64,000 bases of DNA from CAWUEZ02 sp963921355 (GTDB lineage: Bacteria; Pseudomonadota; Alphaproteobacteria; Thalassobaculales; Thalassobaculaceae), in NCBI GenBank assembly GCA_963921355.3, contig OZ001190.1:3286001-3350000 (forward strand), in the 5' to 3' direction. Positions 25,391-33,885 of this stretch are shown piece by piece; within the stretch, counting starts at the first letter, position 1, and each line of letters opens with the position of its first letter. The position numbers and the translations under genes are program-made. Below the pieces are notes generated by a model. It did no database searches and was not told where the DNA came from. It saw only the letters and a program-made list of their open reading frames with translations.

Positions 25391-26412
25391 CTCAGGCGGC
25401 GGGCGGCCTCGAGGGCGAAATACGTCAGGATGCCGTCGGCGCCGGCGCGCTTGAAACCGAGAAGGCTCTCCATCATCGCGCGTTCACCGTCAATCCAGTC
25501 GCGCTCGGCCGCCGCCTTGATCATCGAGTATTCGCCCGACACCTGGTAGGCGTAGGTCGGCATGCCAAAAGCGTCCTTAACCCGGCGTACCACGTCGAGG
25601 TAGGGCATGCCTGGCTTGACCATGACCATGTCGGCTCCTTCGGCGATGTCGAGCGCGACTTCCCGCAGGGCCTCGTCCGAGTTCGCCGGATCCATCTGAT
25701 AGGTCGATTTCGACGCCGAGCCGAGGGTCGATGCGGAACCGACCGCAGCCCGGAAAGGCGCGTAGAACCCCGAGGCATACTTGGCGGCGTATGACATGAT
25801 CTGGACCCGTTCGAAGCCGGCATTGTCCAGGGCTTCCCGGATCCGGCCGACCCGCCCGTCCATCATGTCGGATGGCGATATGACGTCGCAGCCAGCACGG
25901 GCCTGGAGCAGCGACTGCTCGACCAGCACGTCGACGGTTTCATCGTTGAGAATCTCTGAGCCGACCAGCAACCCGTCATGCCCGTGGCAGGTGAACGGGT
26001 CGAGAGCGGCATCACACATCACGCCGAGCCCCGGAACAGCCGCCTTGACCGCCTCGACCGCCCGGCAGACGACGTTGTTGTCGGCAAGGGCATAGGAGCC
26101 CTGCGGATCCTTGAGGTCGCCGTCGACATAGGGAAAAACGCCGATCAACGGAATGCCGAGATCGGCCGCGCTGCGCGCGGCCTCCGCCAGGGCCGGGACT
26201 GAGTAACGGACGACGCCCGGCATGGACTCGACCGGAACATGCGCGTCGTCGCCGGCATGCACGAAGACCGGCCAGATCAGGTCATCAACGGACACGTGGT
26301 TCTCGGCCACGAGGCGACGCGACCACTCGGCTTGTCTCGGCCGCCGCATGCGGATGGTCGGATAACCGGTTGACGGTGCCGGGAGGCTCTTCGGGCGGCC
26401 GTTGAACGGCAT
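25387..26412 (-). CDS. hemB: Delta-aminolevulinic acid dehydratase (porphobilinogen synthase)
   Basis: Condenses two 5-aminolevulinate molecules to porphobilinogen in tetrapyrrole synthesis. From the ATG at 26412 the protein has 341 residues; a GTG at 26433 is possible, but the GGAG ribosome site fits the ATG. The active-site lysines are in SYAAKYASGFYAPF (about K211) and VMVKPGMPYLD (about K266, the Schiff base). The metal loop reads CDAALDPFTCHGHDG, so the three-Cys zinc site is replaced by Asp residues as in magnesium-responsive enzymes. Confidence 0.96.
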   Translation of the reverse strand: MPFNGRPKSLPAPSTGYPTIRMRRPRQAEWSRRLVAENHVSVDDLIWPVFVHAGDDAHVPVESMPGVVRYSVPALAEAARSAADLGIPLIGVFPYVDGDLKDPQGSYALADNNVVCRAVEAVKAAVPGLGVMCDAALDPFTCHGHDGLLVGSEILNDETVDVLVEQSLLQARAGCDVISPSDMMDGRVGRIREALDNAGFERVQIMSYAAKYASGFYAPFRAAVGSASTLGSASKSTYQMDPANSDEALREVALDIAEGADMVMVKPGMPYLDVVRRVKDAFGMPTYAYQVSGEYSMIKAAAERDWIDGERAMMESLLGFKRAGADGILTYFALEAARRLS

Positions 26413-26580
26413 CTTGCTGTTCTCCGTGTACACTTCTCGTCGCAGTCTACGTCAGGGTCAGCCCGATGCAATCACCGGTCCGGTTGACGTAGCGGAACCG
26501 TTGACTCCTGGCGGGCGCATTTCGATGATCCGCCGCGATGGGGCAGCAGGGCACAATGGACAGGCCCACTGGAGGTGGCC

Positions 26581-27723
26581 ATGGATTTCAGTCTGAGCGA
26601 TGAACAAACCGCTATTCGCGAGATGGCCGGCGCCTTCGCGGCCGATCGACTGGCTCCGCACGCGTCCGATTGGGACGAACGCGGCCACTTCCCGACCGAC
26701 GTTCTGAAAGAGGCGGCCGAACTGGGGCTGGCCGGCATCTATGTTCGCGACGACGTTGGCGGGTCCGGCCTTGGGCGGATGGAAGCCGCGCTGGTGTTCG
26801 AGGAACTGTCCGCCGGCTGCGTTTCGACCGCCGCGTTCTTGTCCATCCACAACATGGTCTCCTGGATGGTTGACCGGTTCGGGGGCGAGGAACTGCGTCA
26901 GCGGATGCTGCCGAAGCTGGCCACAATGGACCTCATGGCCAGTTACTGCCTGACGGAGCCGGGGGCCGGATCCGACGCAGCGGCGCTGAAGACCCGTGCC
27001 GAGAAGGTCGGCAACTCGCACTATGTGCTCAATGGCGGGAAAGCCTTCATCTCGGGCGCCGGTGTCAGCGATGTCTATGCGGTGATGTGCCGGACCGGCG
27101 CGGAAGGTGCCGGCGGCATCTCCTGCCTGTTGGTCGAGAAGGACACACCGGGCCTCTCCTTCGGCAAGAACGAGCGCAAACTCGGCTGGAACAGCCAGCC
27201 GACGGCGATGGTCAACTTCGAGGACTGTAAGGTCCCGGCCGAGAACCTGGTTGGCAATGAGGGGGATGGTTTCAAGATCGCCATGCAGGGTCTGGACGGC
27301 GGCCGCATCAATATCGCCGCCTGTTCCCTCGGCGGCGCGCGCACCGCGCTGGAGACGTCTCTCGACTACGTGCGCCAGCGCAAGGCCTTCGGAAAACCGA
27401 TCTCCGATTTTCAGGCGACCCAGTTCCGCTTGGCGGATATGGCGACGGATCTGGATGCCGCCCGGCTGATGACCTTGCGGGCAGCGGCGAGCCTCGATCG
27501 CAAGACGCCCGAGGCGGCGCAGCACGCGGCCATGGCCAAGCGTTTGGCGACCGATCTCTGCTATCGGATTGTCGACGACGCCCTTCAGCTTCATGGCGGC
27601 TACGGGTATCTCAAGGACTACCCGGTCGAGCGTCTGCTGCGGGATCTTCGGGTCCACCGGATCCTGGAAGGCACCAACGAGATCATGCGCATCATCATTG
27701 CGCGCAAGCTGCTGGCGGCTTGA
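26581..27723 (+). CDS. Acyl-CoA dehydrogenase, probably isobutyryl-CoA dehydrogenase
   Basis: An FAD-dependent dehydrogenase of 380 residues. The ATG at 26581 has a perfect GGAGG five bases upstream, better than the in-frame GTG at 26575. Family motifs are CLTEPGAGSDAAALKTRA (FAD/substrate), the FISGAG segment, QLHGGYGYLKDYPVERLLRD, and LEGTNEIMR with the likely catalytic E363. The next two genes encode the following steps of valine breakdown, so the probable substrate is isobutyryl-CoA. Other short branched acyl-CoAs remain possible. Confidence 0.9.
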   Translation: MDFSLSDEQTAIREMAGAFAADRLAPHASDWDERGHFPTDVLKEAAELGLAGIYVRDDVGGSGLGRMEAALVFEELSAGCVSTAAFLSIHNMVSWMVDRFGGEELRQRMLPKLATMDLMASYCLTEPGAGSDAAALKTRAEKVGNSHYVLNGGKAFISGAGVSDVYAVMCRTGAEGAGGISCLLVEKDTPGLSFGKNERKLGWNSQPTAMVNFEDCKVPAENLVGNEGDGFKIAMQGLDGGRINIAACSLGGARTALETSLDYVRQRKAFGKPISDFQATQFRLADMATDLDAARLMTLRAAASLDRKTPEAAQHAAMAKRLATDLCYRIVDDALQLHGGYGYLKDYPVERLLRDLRVHRILEGTNEIMRIIIARKLLAA

Positions 27724-27743
27724 GCCGCCCAACCGGGGGGAAT

Positions 27744-28826
27744 GTGTTGTCCGACGAGATCCGTTTCGTCGTCGAGGGTGGCCTCGCGACGATCGAACTG
27801 ACGCGCCCGAAGGCGCTGAACGCGCTGACGCTGGACATGATCCGAGCGATGACGCCCGCACTCGACGCCTGGGAAGACGATGACGCGATCGCCGCGGTCG
27901 TCATCAAAGGGGAGGGCGAACGGGCGTTCTGCGCCGGGGGCGACGTTCGGGCGGTGTACCGTTCCATCGTCGACAACCCCGATGGCCGTGGCCCGTCCGA
28001 GCTGTCACGAACCTTCTTCTTCGAAGAGTATCGGCTCAACCATCAGATCCATGCTTTCTCCAAACCCTACATCGCTCTACTCGACGGTGTGACGATGGGG
28101 GGCGGGGTCGGGCTGTCGATCCACGGCTCCCATCGGATCGCGACGGAACGGCTGCTGTTCGCGATGCCGGAGACGGGCATCGGGCTGTTTCCGGACGTCG
28201 GTGGCGGATGGTTCCTTCCAAGACTACCCGGCGAGCTCGGTACCTACCTGGCGTTGACCGGCGCGCGGCTGGATGCGGGCAGCGCGCTTGGCCTTGGTCT
28301 GGCAACCCATTTCGTGCCTTCCGGCCGGCTGGAAGCGCTGGAAGCGGCCCTGGCCGCCACTTTGGCGGGCAGGTCGGAGGGACGGTCTGGCGTCAACGAT
28401 GTCCTCGACCGGTTCGCCGAACCGGCCGGGCCGGATGCCCTGGAGCCCCATCGCGATCTCATAGACCGCTGTTTCGCCGCAGACGACGTTGAGCAGATCC
28501 TCGACAGCCTTGTCGCTGACGGGTCGTCATTCGCGCTGAAGGCCCGAGACGAACTGCTTTCGAAGTCGCCGACCAGTCTGAAGATCTCGCTGGCGCAGCT
28601 GCGGCGCGGCCGGAACGCGTCGAACCTGGCCGACGTGTTGGTGATGGAATACCGCATGGCACAGGCCTGCATGGCCGAGCATGACTATTTCGAGGGGATT
28701 CGGGCCCTCCTGGTCGACAAGGACCACGCGCCTGTCTGGAGACCGGCCGACCTGGCGTCTGTCGACGAGACAATTATCGCTCGGCATTTCGAGGCTCCGG
28801 CCCACGGCGACTTCGCGTTGACTTGA
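27744..28826 (+). CDS. Enoyl-CoA hydratase/isomerase family, probable 3-hydroxyisobutyryl-CoA hydrolase
   Basis: A 360-residue crotonase-fold protein. Motifs are GEGERAFCAGGDVRAVYR (oxyanion hole), DGVTMGGGVGLSIHGSHRI, and ETGIGLFPDVGGGWFLPRL with E143 as catalytic acid; the extended C-terminal region with LAQLRRG and the D-Y-FEGIRALLVDKD end is typical of 3-hydroxyisobutyryl-CoA hydrolase. GTG at 27744 is preferred because GGGGGGA precedes it; a TTG at 27720 would overlap the acyl-CoA dehydrogenase stop. Its place between that gene and mmsB supports valine catabolism. Confidence 0.9.
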   Translation: MLSDEIRFVVEGGLATIELTRPKALNALTLDMIRAMTPALDAWEDDDAIAAVVIKGEGERAFCAGGDVRAVYRSIVDNPDGRGPSELSRTFFFEEYRLNHQIHAFSKPYIALLDGVTMGGGVGLSIHGSHRIATERLLFAMPETGIGLFPDVGGGWFLPRLPGELGTYLALTGARLDAGSALGLGLATHFVPSGRLEALEAALAATLAGRSEGRSGVNDVLDRFAEPAGPDALEPHRDLIDRCFAADDVEQILDSLVADGSSFALKARDELLSKSPTSLKISLAQLRRGRNASNLADVLVMEYRMAQACMAEHDYFEGIRALLVDKDHAPVWRPADLASVDETIIARHFEAPAHGDFALT

Positions 28827-28893
28827 CCGGCCCCGCGGCGCGGCGGAGCATGATCTCCGCGGAGCAAACGGACGGAACAAAGAGGACTGGGTA

Positions 28894-29772
28894 ATGGCCA
28901 GCATCGCATTCATTGGCCTCGGCAACATGGGATTGCCGATGGCGCAGAACCTGATCAAGGCGGGCCACCAGGTCCGGGGCTTCGATCTGGCCGACGCGCA
29001 AGTGGCGGCTCTGGTTGCGGCGGGTGGAGAGGCGGCGGCAACCGCAGCGGCCAGCGTTGAAGGGGCGGAACTGGTCGTCACCATGCTGCCCACCGGTGAA
29101 CACGTCCGGGCGGTCTATGCCGAGTCCATCATCGGCCGGGTGCCGGCCGGAACGCTTCTCATCGACTGCTCAACGATTGATGTCGCGTCGGCCCGCCAGG
29201 TTGCCGGCGACGCGGCGGCGGCGGGTCTGGCGATGATCGACGCTCCGGTATCGGGGGGCACAGCCGGGGCCGAGGGCGGAACTCTGACCTTCATGGTGGG
29301 GGGAGACCCGGAGGACTTCGAGCGGGCCAAGCCGTTTCTGGAAGCGATGGGCAAGACCATCGTCCTCGCCGGTGGTAGCGGAAACGGCCAGGCTGCCAAG
29401 ATCTGCAACAACATGATGCTGGCGATCAATATGATCGGTCAGTGTGAGAGCTTCGCCATGGCGGAGAAGCTGGGACTCGATACCGCAAAGCTCTTTGAGA
29501 TCAGTTCAAAATCATCCGGACAGAGCTGGGCGATGACCACCTATTGTCCGATTCCCGGACTAGTGGAATCCGCGGCGTCCAATCGGGACTTCAAGCCGGG
29601 GTTCTCTGCGGCGATGATGCTGAAGGACCTGGGGTTGGCACAGGATGCCGCGAAGCAGACGACAGCCAGCACCCCGTTGGGGCAGCAGGCCTTGAACCAG
29701 TTCACGCAATTCGTCGAACAGGGGAATGGCGACGTCGACTTCTCGGGAATTGTGCGAATGATTCGTGGTTAA
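28894..29772 (+). CDS. mmsB: 3-Hydroxyisobutyrate dehydrogenase
   Basis: Oxidises 3-hydroxyisobutyrate to methylmalonate semialdehyde with NAD+, the next step of valine degradation after the two upstream enzymes. A 292-residue beta-hydroxyacid dehydrogenase with the nucleotide-binding GLGNMG (residues 8-13), DAPVSGGTAGAEGGTLTFM (substrate loop), and the catalytic lysine K169 in GNGQAAKICNNM. An AGAGGACTGGGTA ribosome site precedes the ATG. The methylmalonate semialdehyde dehydrogenase gene is not in the window. Confidence 0.95.
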   Translation: MASIAFIGLGNMGLPMAQNLIKAGHQVRGFDLADAQVAALVAAGGEAAATAAASVEGAELVVTMLPTGEHVRAVYAESIIGRVPAGTLLIDCSTIDVASARQVAGDAAAAGLAMIDAPVSGGTAGAEGGTLTFMVGGDPEDFERAKPFLEAMGKTIVLAGGSGNGQAAKICNNMMLAINMIGQCESFAMAEKLGLDTAKLFEISSKSSGQSWAMTTYCPIPGLVESAASNRDFKPGFSAAMMLKDLGLAQDAAKQTTASTPLGQQALNQFTQFVEQGNGDVDFSGIVRMIRG

Positions 29773-29818
29773 TGAGGCTTCAAGAACGATCGAAACGAGT
29801 TGCGCCACCAATTTCGAT

Positions 29819-29835
29819 GGTCTAGACCGTTGACC
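29819..29835. promoter_or_regulatory. Ten-base palindrome next to a -35-like hexamer before the MarR gene
   Basis: GGTCTAGACC (29819-29828) is a perfect palindrome, immediately followed by TTGACC (29830-29835). It sits about 60 bases before the LdtR-like start. MarR proteins often bind palindromes at their own promoters, so this may be an autoregulatory operator. I could not find a good -10 element at the right spacing. Confidence 0.35.
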
Positions 29836-29891
29836 GGGCTCGCGATTTACGCGGAAATGTTTGCTAGTGCCGATATCCGGCGGGTAGTGGA

Positions 29892-30380
29892 ATGTCTATG
29901 ACGGAAGCAGTGACGGATCTGCGCCGAGAATACTTGGAGGCGATCAAACTAATCGAACGTCTCCACCGACAATTTCTCGAAGTGGTGAAGACAGAGCTGG
30001 ATCGTATTGGCGTTGAAGACATCAACAACATCCAGGCATTGATCCTCTTCAATATCAGCGATGAGGAACTGACGGTCGGCGAACTGACCAACCGGGGCTA
30101 TTACCTGGGCTCGAACGTTTCCTACAACGTCCGAAAGATGGTCGAGAACGGATATCTCGTTCAGGAAAGGTCTACCCACGATCGCCGCTCGATTCGGGTT
30201 CGCCTGTCGGACAAGGGCCTCGACCTGTGCAAGGAAATCGACGCCATGTTCGAGCGTCATGCGTCGGCCCTTCCGGACGTGCCGGTCATTTCCGGTGACC
30301 TGCACAAGACAAGTACGTCCTACCGCGATCTCGAGCGGTTCTGGATCTCATTGCTGAACTTCGGCCTGCGCGGCGTCTGA
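29892..30380 (+). CDS. MarR-family regulator, LdtR-like
   Basis: A 162-residue winged-helix regulator. The helix-turn-helix region is ELTVGELTNRGYYLGSNVSYNVRKMVENGYL and the wing is STHDRRSIRVRLSDKG. The NRGYYLGSNVSYN segment is typical of the alphaproteobacterial LdtR group, which in Liberibacter controls L,D-transpeptidase and osmotic-stress genes. The targets here are unknown and no transpeptidase gene is nearby. A second ATG at 29898 is equally possible. A candidate palindrome lies upstream. Confidence 0.88.
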   Translation: MSMTEAVTDLRREYLEAIKLIERLHRQFLEVVKTELDRIGVEDINNIQALILFNISDEELTVGELTNRGYYLGSNVSYNVRKMVENGYLVQERSTHDRRSIRVRLSDKGLDLCKEIDAMFERHASALPDVPVISGDLHKTSTSYRDLERFWISLLNFGLRGV

Positions 30381-30397
30381 CGCACCCGCCAGAAAAC

Positions 30398-30436
30398 CGA
30401 TCGCCAGTCTCGATCGCCAGTCTCGATCGCCAGTCT
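30398..30436. repeat. Three tandem copies of a 13-bp unit
   Basis: The unit CGATCGCCAGTCT occurs three times without interruption between the MarR gene stop (30380) and proS (30589). All copies are identical. The unit contains the 6-base palindrome CGATCG, and the copy number could vary between strains. Confidence 0.9.
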
Positions 30437-30588
30437 CGGGCGTCGCCGGTTTCCGTAACCCTGCGGAACCAGCGCGGCGCGGCGCGACAAAGTGATTCCG
30501 CCCTGCTGCAACACCCTCTAGAGTGCGCGCCGCGTCGCCGACGACAGGGGCGGCCGACGACACAACGAATTGAGGATTCGAGGGTCAG

Positions 30589-31902
30589 ATGCGCTTGTCC
30601 CGCTATTTTCTGCCGACCATGAAGGACACGCCGCGCGACGCGGAGATCGTGTCGCATCGTCTGATGCTGCGCGCCGGCATGATGCAGCAGGCCAGCGCCG
30701 GCATCTATTCCTGGCTGCCGCTCGGATACAACGTGATGAGGCGGATCGAGCAGATCGTCCGCGAAGAGCAGAACGCCTCTGGTTGGAACGAGATGCTGAT
30801 GCCGACGATTCAGTCGGCGGATCTCTGGCAGGAGAGCGGGCGCTACGAGGATTACGGCCGGGAGATGCTGCGCATCTCCGATCGCCATGACCGCGAGATG
30901 CTCTATGGCCCGACCAATGAAGAGCTGATCACCGACATCTTCCGAACCCATGTCCGCAGCTACCGGGAACTGCCCGGCCGGCTCTACCACATCCAATGGA
31001 AGTTCCGCGATGAGGTGCGGCCCCGGTTCGGCGTTATGCGGGGCCGGGAGTTCCTGATGAAGGATGCGTACTCCTTCGACCTCGACTTCGACTCAGCGCG
31101 CAAGGCTTACAATCGGCAGTTCGTGGCGTATCTGCGCACCTTCGACCGCCTCGGGCTGAAGGCGATCCCCATGGCAGCGGACAGCGGTCCGATCGGCGGC
31201 GACCTCAGCCACGAGTTCATCATTCTGGCGGAGACCGGCGAGAGCGAGGTCTTCTGCCACAAGGACTGGCTGAGCGTTGAAGGGGTGCCTGCTGATGTCG
31301 ACTACGACGACGATCTGCAGCCGCTGATCGATGCCAGTCTGGCGCGCTACGCGGCGACGGACGAGAAGCATGACCCCGCCGCCTGTCCGATTGCCGCCGA
31401 AGACCTCGTCCACACCCGCGGTATTGAAGTCGGCCACATCTTCTATTTCGGAACCAAGTACTCCGAACCCCTTGGGGCCCGTGTTGCGGGGCCCGATGGC
31501 AAGGAGGTGCCGGTTCACATGGGGTCCTATGGGGTCGGGGTTTCCCGCCTTGTCGGGGCGATCATCGAGGCGAGCCATGATGAACACGGCATCGTGTGGC
31601 CCGAGCCGGTCGCACCCTTCCGGATCGGCCTGGTCAACCTCAAGCCGGGGGACGCAGCCTGTGATGCGGCGGCCGAGAGCCTTTATAGAACGTTCCAGAA
31701 CGCCGGCATCGACGTCTTGATGGACGACACCGGGGAACGTCCGGGAGCCAAGCTGGCGACCATGGATCTCATCGGTCTGCCCTGGCAGTTGATTGTCGGG
31801 CCGCGGGGCGTCGCCTCCGGAGTGGTCGAGGTCAAGAACCGGAAGACCGGGGCCCGCGAGGAACTGACGCCCGAGGCAGCGGCGAACATGCTGACTGCCT
31901 AG
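30589..31902 (+). CDS. proS: Prolyl-tRNA synthetase, alphaproteobacterial short form
   Basis: Charges tRNA-Pro in the cytoplasm. The 437-residue class II synthetase has motif 1 around the LPLGYNVMRRIEQIVREEQN region, motif 2 WKFRDEVRPRFGVMRGREF, motif 3 VGVSRLVGAIIE (GxxR), and a C-terminal anticodon-binding domain. It is far shorter than E. coli ProS (about 570) because the editing insertion is missing, as is usual in Alphaproteobacteria. GAGG lies upstream of the ATG. The lolC/E gene follows after 47 bases. Confidence 0.96.
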   Translation: MRLSRYFLPTMKDTPRDAEIVSHRLMLRAGMMQQASAGIYSWLPLGYNVMRRIEQIVREEQNASGWNEMLMPTIQSADLWQESGRYEDYGREMLRISDRHDREMLYGPTNEELITDIFRTHVRSYRELPGRLYHIQWKFRDEVRPRFGVMRGREFLMKDAYSFDLDFDSARKAYNRQFVAYLRTFDRLGLKAIPMAADSGPIGGDLSHEFIILAETGESEVFCHKDWLSVEGVPADVDYDDDLQPLIDASLARYAATDEKHDPAACPIAAEDLVHTRGIEVGHIFYFGTKYSEPLGARVAGPDGKEVPVHMGSYGVGVSRLVGAIIEASHDEHGIVWPEPVAPFRIGLVNLKPGDAACDAAAESLYRTFQNAGIDVLMDDTGERPGAKLATMDLIGLPWQLIVGPRGVASGVVEVKNRKTGAREELTPEAAANMLTA

Positions 31903-31949
31903 GCTGGCGCAAGCCGAGACCTGATGAACCTCGGACGGAGGCGACGGGC

Positions 31950-33197
31950 GTGATCTTCGGTGCTTTCGAGAGACTGATGGCCATGCGGTACCTGAGGGCG
32001 CGCCGTCAGGAGGGGTTTATCTCCGTCATCGCGGGGTTCTCGCTGCTCGGCATCGGCCTCGGTGTCGCGACCCTGATCATCGTCATGAGTGTCATGAACG
32101 GGTTTCGGGCCGAACTGATCGGCCGGATTCTCGGGCTCAACGGTCATGCCGCTGTCTATGCGCTCGACGGGCGTATCGAGAACTTCGATGTGGTCGCGGT
32201 CCAGGCCGCCTCGGTGCCGGGCGTGTTCAGTGTGACCCCTCAGGTTGAAGGGCAGGCCATGCTGACGGCGAACGGCGTCGCATCAGGTGGTGTCGTGCGG
32301 GGCATGCGCCCAAGCGATCTCAAGGCGAAGTCGCTCATCGCTGATGGTATCGCGGCCGGAACGCTTGATGCCTTCGCCGGTCGGAACAGCATCGTCGTGG
32401 GGACCCGCCTGGCGCGCCGTCTCGGCGTGCGGATCGGCGATCAGGTCACCCTGATCTCACCGACCTCCGCCGTGACGGTTGTCGGAAGCCTGCCCCGGAT
32501 GAAGGCCTATGAGGTCGTCGCGCTGTTCGAGATCGGCATGTTCGAGTACGACAACAGCTTCGTCTATATGCCTCTCGAAGCGGCGCAGGTGTTCTTTCAG
32601 ACCGGTCCGACGGTCAATGCACTCGAGATCTTCACAACCGATCCGGACAGTTTGAGGGCGGTGCGGCTGGCGATGCTCGAGCAGCTCCCGCCGGAACTGC
32701 GTTTTCGCGACTGGCAGCAGCAGAACTCCAGCTTCTTCAACGCCCTTCAGGTGGAACGCAATGTGATGTTCCTGATCCTGACCCTGATCATCCTGGTGGC
32801 CGCCTTCAACATCATCAGTTCCCTGATCATGCTGGTGAAGGACAAGGGCCGGGACATCGCCGTGCTGCGGACGATGGGGGCGACCAGGGGCATGGTGACC
32901 CGGATCTTCTTCATGACCGGGGCCAGCATCGGGGTTCTCGGAACCACGGCCGGGGCGATCCTGGGCCTGGTGTTTGTGTTGAACATCGAGGCGATTCAGT
33001 CCTGGGTCGAGACCGCCCTCGGGACGTCGGTGTTCCCACCCGAGGTGTACTTCCTCACCGTTGTTCCGGCGAAACTCGATCCGACAGAGGTGTCCGCGGT
33101 TGTTGCGATGGCCCTGATTCTCAGTTTCGCGGCAACCATTTACCCGGCCTGGCGGGCCGCGCGGATCGATCCGGTCGAGGCTCTGCGCTATGAGTAG
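31950..33197 (+). CDS. LolC/LolE-family lipoprotein-releasing permease
   Basis: The inner-membrane subunit of the Lol ABC transporter, which extracts outer-membrane lipoproteins for LolA. 415 residues from a GTG start with GGAG nine bases upstream. It has an N-terminal membrane helix (SVIAGFSLLGIGLGVATLII), a large periplasmic domain, then three C-terminal helices in an FtsX-like domain (NVMFLILTLIILVAAFNIIS and others). There is a single LolC/E-type gene here, so the transporter may be a homodimeric LolF-type permease. It overlaps lolD by eight bases. Confidence 0.94.
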   Translation: MIFGAFERLMAMRYLRARRQEGFISVIAGFSLLGIGLGVATLIIVMSVMNGFRAELIGRILGLNGHAAVYALDGRIENFDVVAVQAASVPGVFSVTPQVEGQAMLTANGVASGGVVRGMRPSDLKAKSLIADGIAAGTLDAFAGRNSIVVGTRLARRLGVRIGDQVTLISPTSAVTVVGSLPRMKAYEVVALFEIGMFEYDNSFVYMPLEAAQVFFQTGPTVNALEIFTTDPDSLRAVRLAMLEQLPPELRFRDWQQQNSSFFNALQVERNVMFLILTLIILVAAFNIISSLIMLVKDKGRDIAVLRTMGATRGMVTRIFFMTGASIGVLGTTAGAILGLVFVLNIEAIQSWVETALGTSVFPPEVYFLTVVPAKLDPTEVSAVVAMALILSFAATIYPAWRAARIDPVEALRYE

Positions 33198-33876
33198 CGG
33201 CCCGGCGCTATCGCTCGAGGGGGTGACGCGTGTCTTCGGGTCGCCGGACCAGCCGCTGCACGTGCTGCGCGGCGCCGACCTGTCGGTTGCGGGGGGAGAA
33301 ATCATTGCGCTCGTCGGCCCTTCGGGCGCCGGCAAGTCCACCCTGCTACACATCGCCGGGCTTCTGGAGCGCCCGACCTCGGGTCGGGTGGTGGTTGGCG
33401 GAGCGGACTGCTCGGTGCTGGGGGAGGGCGAGCGGACCCGTCTGCGGCGGGAGTCGATCGGGTTTGTGTACCAGTTCCACCATCTGCTGCCGGAGTTCTC
33501 GGCGCGGGAGAACGTGATCATCCCGCAGATGATCGCCGGTCTGTCCCGACGTGAAGCGGGAGTGCGGGCCGATCAACTTCTGCAGATGGTCGGTCTCAGC
33601 GACCGGGCGTCCCATCGCCCTGCACGGCTGTCGGGTGGCGAGCAGCAACGGGTCGCCATCGTGCGAGCGATCGCCAATGTTCCGAATGTGTTGCTGGCCG
33701 ACGAGCCGACAGGCAACCTGGATCCCGAGACGGCCGCGGACGTGTTCGCGCAGCTCACCCGGATCGTTCGGGCGACTGGCCTTGCCGCGCTGATCGCAAC
33801 CCACAACCTGGACCTCGCACGGTCGATGGACCGCACGGTTCAGCTGCGAGACGGGCGATTGGTCGAGATCGGGTGA
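33190..33876 (+). CDS. lolD: Lipoprotein-releasing ABC transporter ATP-binding protein LolD
   Basis: The 228-residue ATPase of the Lol system. Walker A GPSGAGKS (residues 43-50), Q-loop VYQFHHLLPEFSARENV, signature LSGGEQQR (147-154), Walker B VLLADEPTGNLD, and the H-loop ATHN are all intact. The HHLLPEF segment is typical of LolD among MacB-like ATPases. It overlaps the permease gene by eight bases and converges on the pentapeptide-repeat gene with nine bases between the stops. Confidence 0.95.
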   Translation: MSSGPALSLEGVTRVFGSPDQPLHVLRGADLSVAGGEIIALVGPSGAGKSTLLHIAGLLERPTSGRVVVGGADCSVLGEGERTRLRRESIGFVYQFHHLLPEFSARENVIIPQMIAGLSRREAGVRADQLLQMVGLSDRASHRPARLSGGEQQRVAIVRAIANVPNVLLADEPTGNLDPETAADVFAQLTRIVRATGLAALIATHNLDLARSMDRTVQLRDGRLVEIG

Positions 33877-33885
33877 CGGCGGACG

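Noticed and set aside
26458..27861. Minus-strand open frame opposite the acyl-CoA dehydrogenase gene
   Set aside because: Shadow frame; the plus strand has a perfect ribosome site and family motifs.
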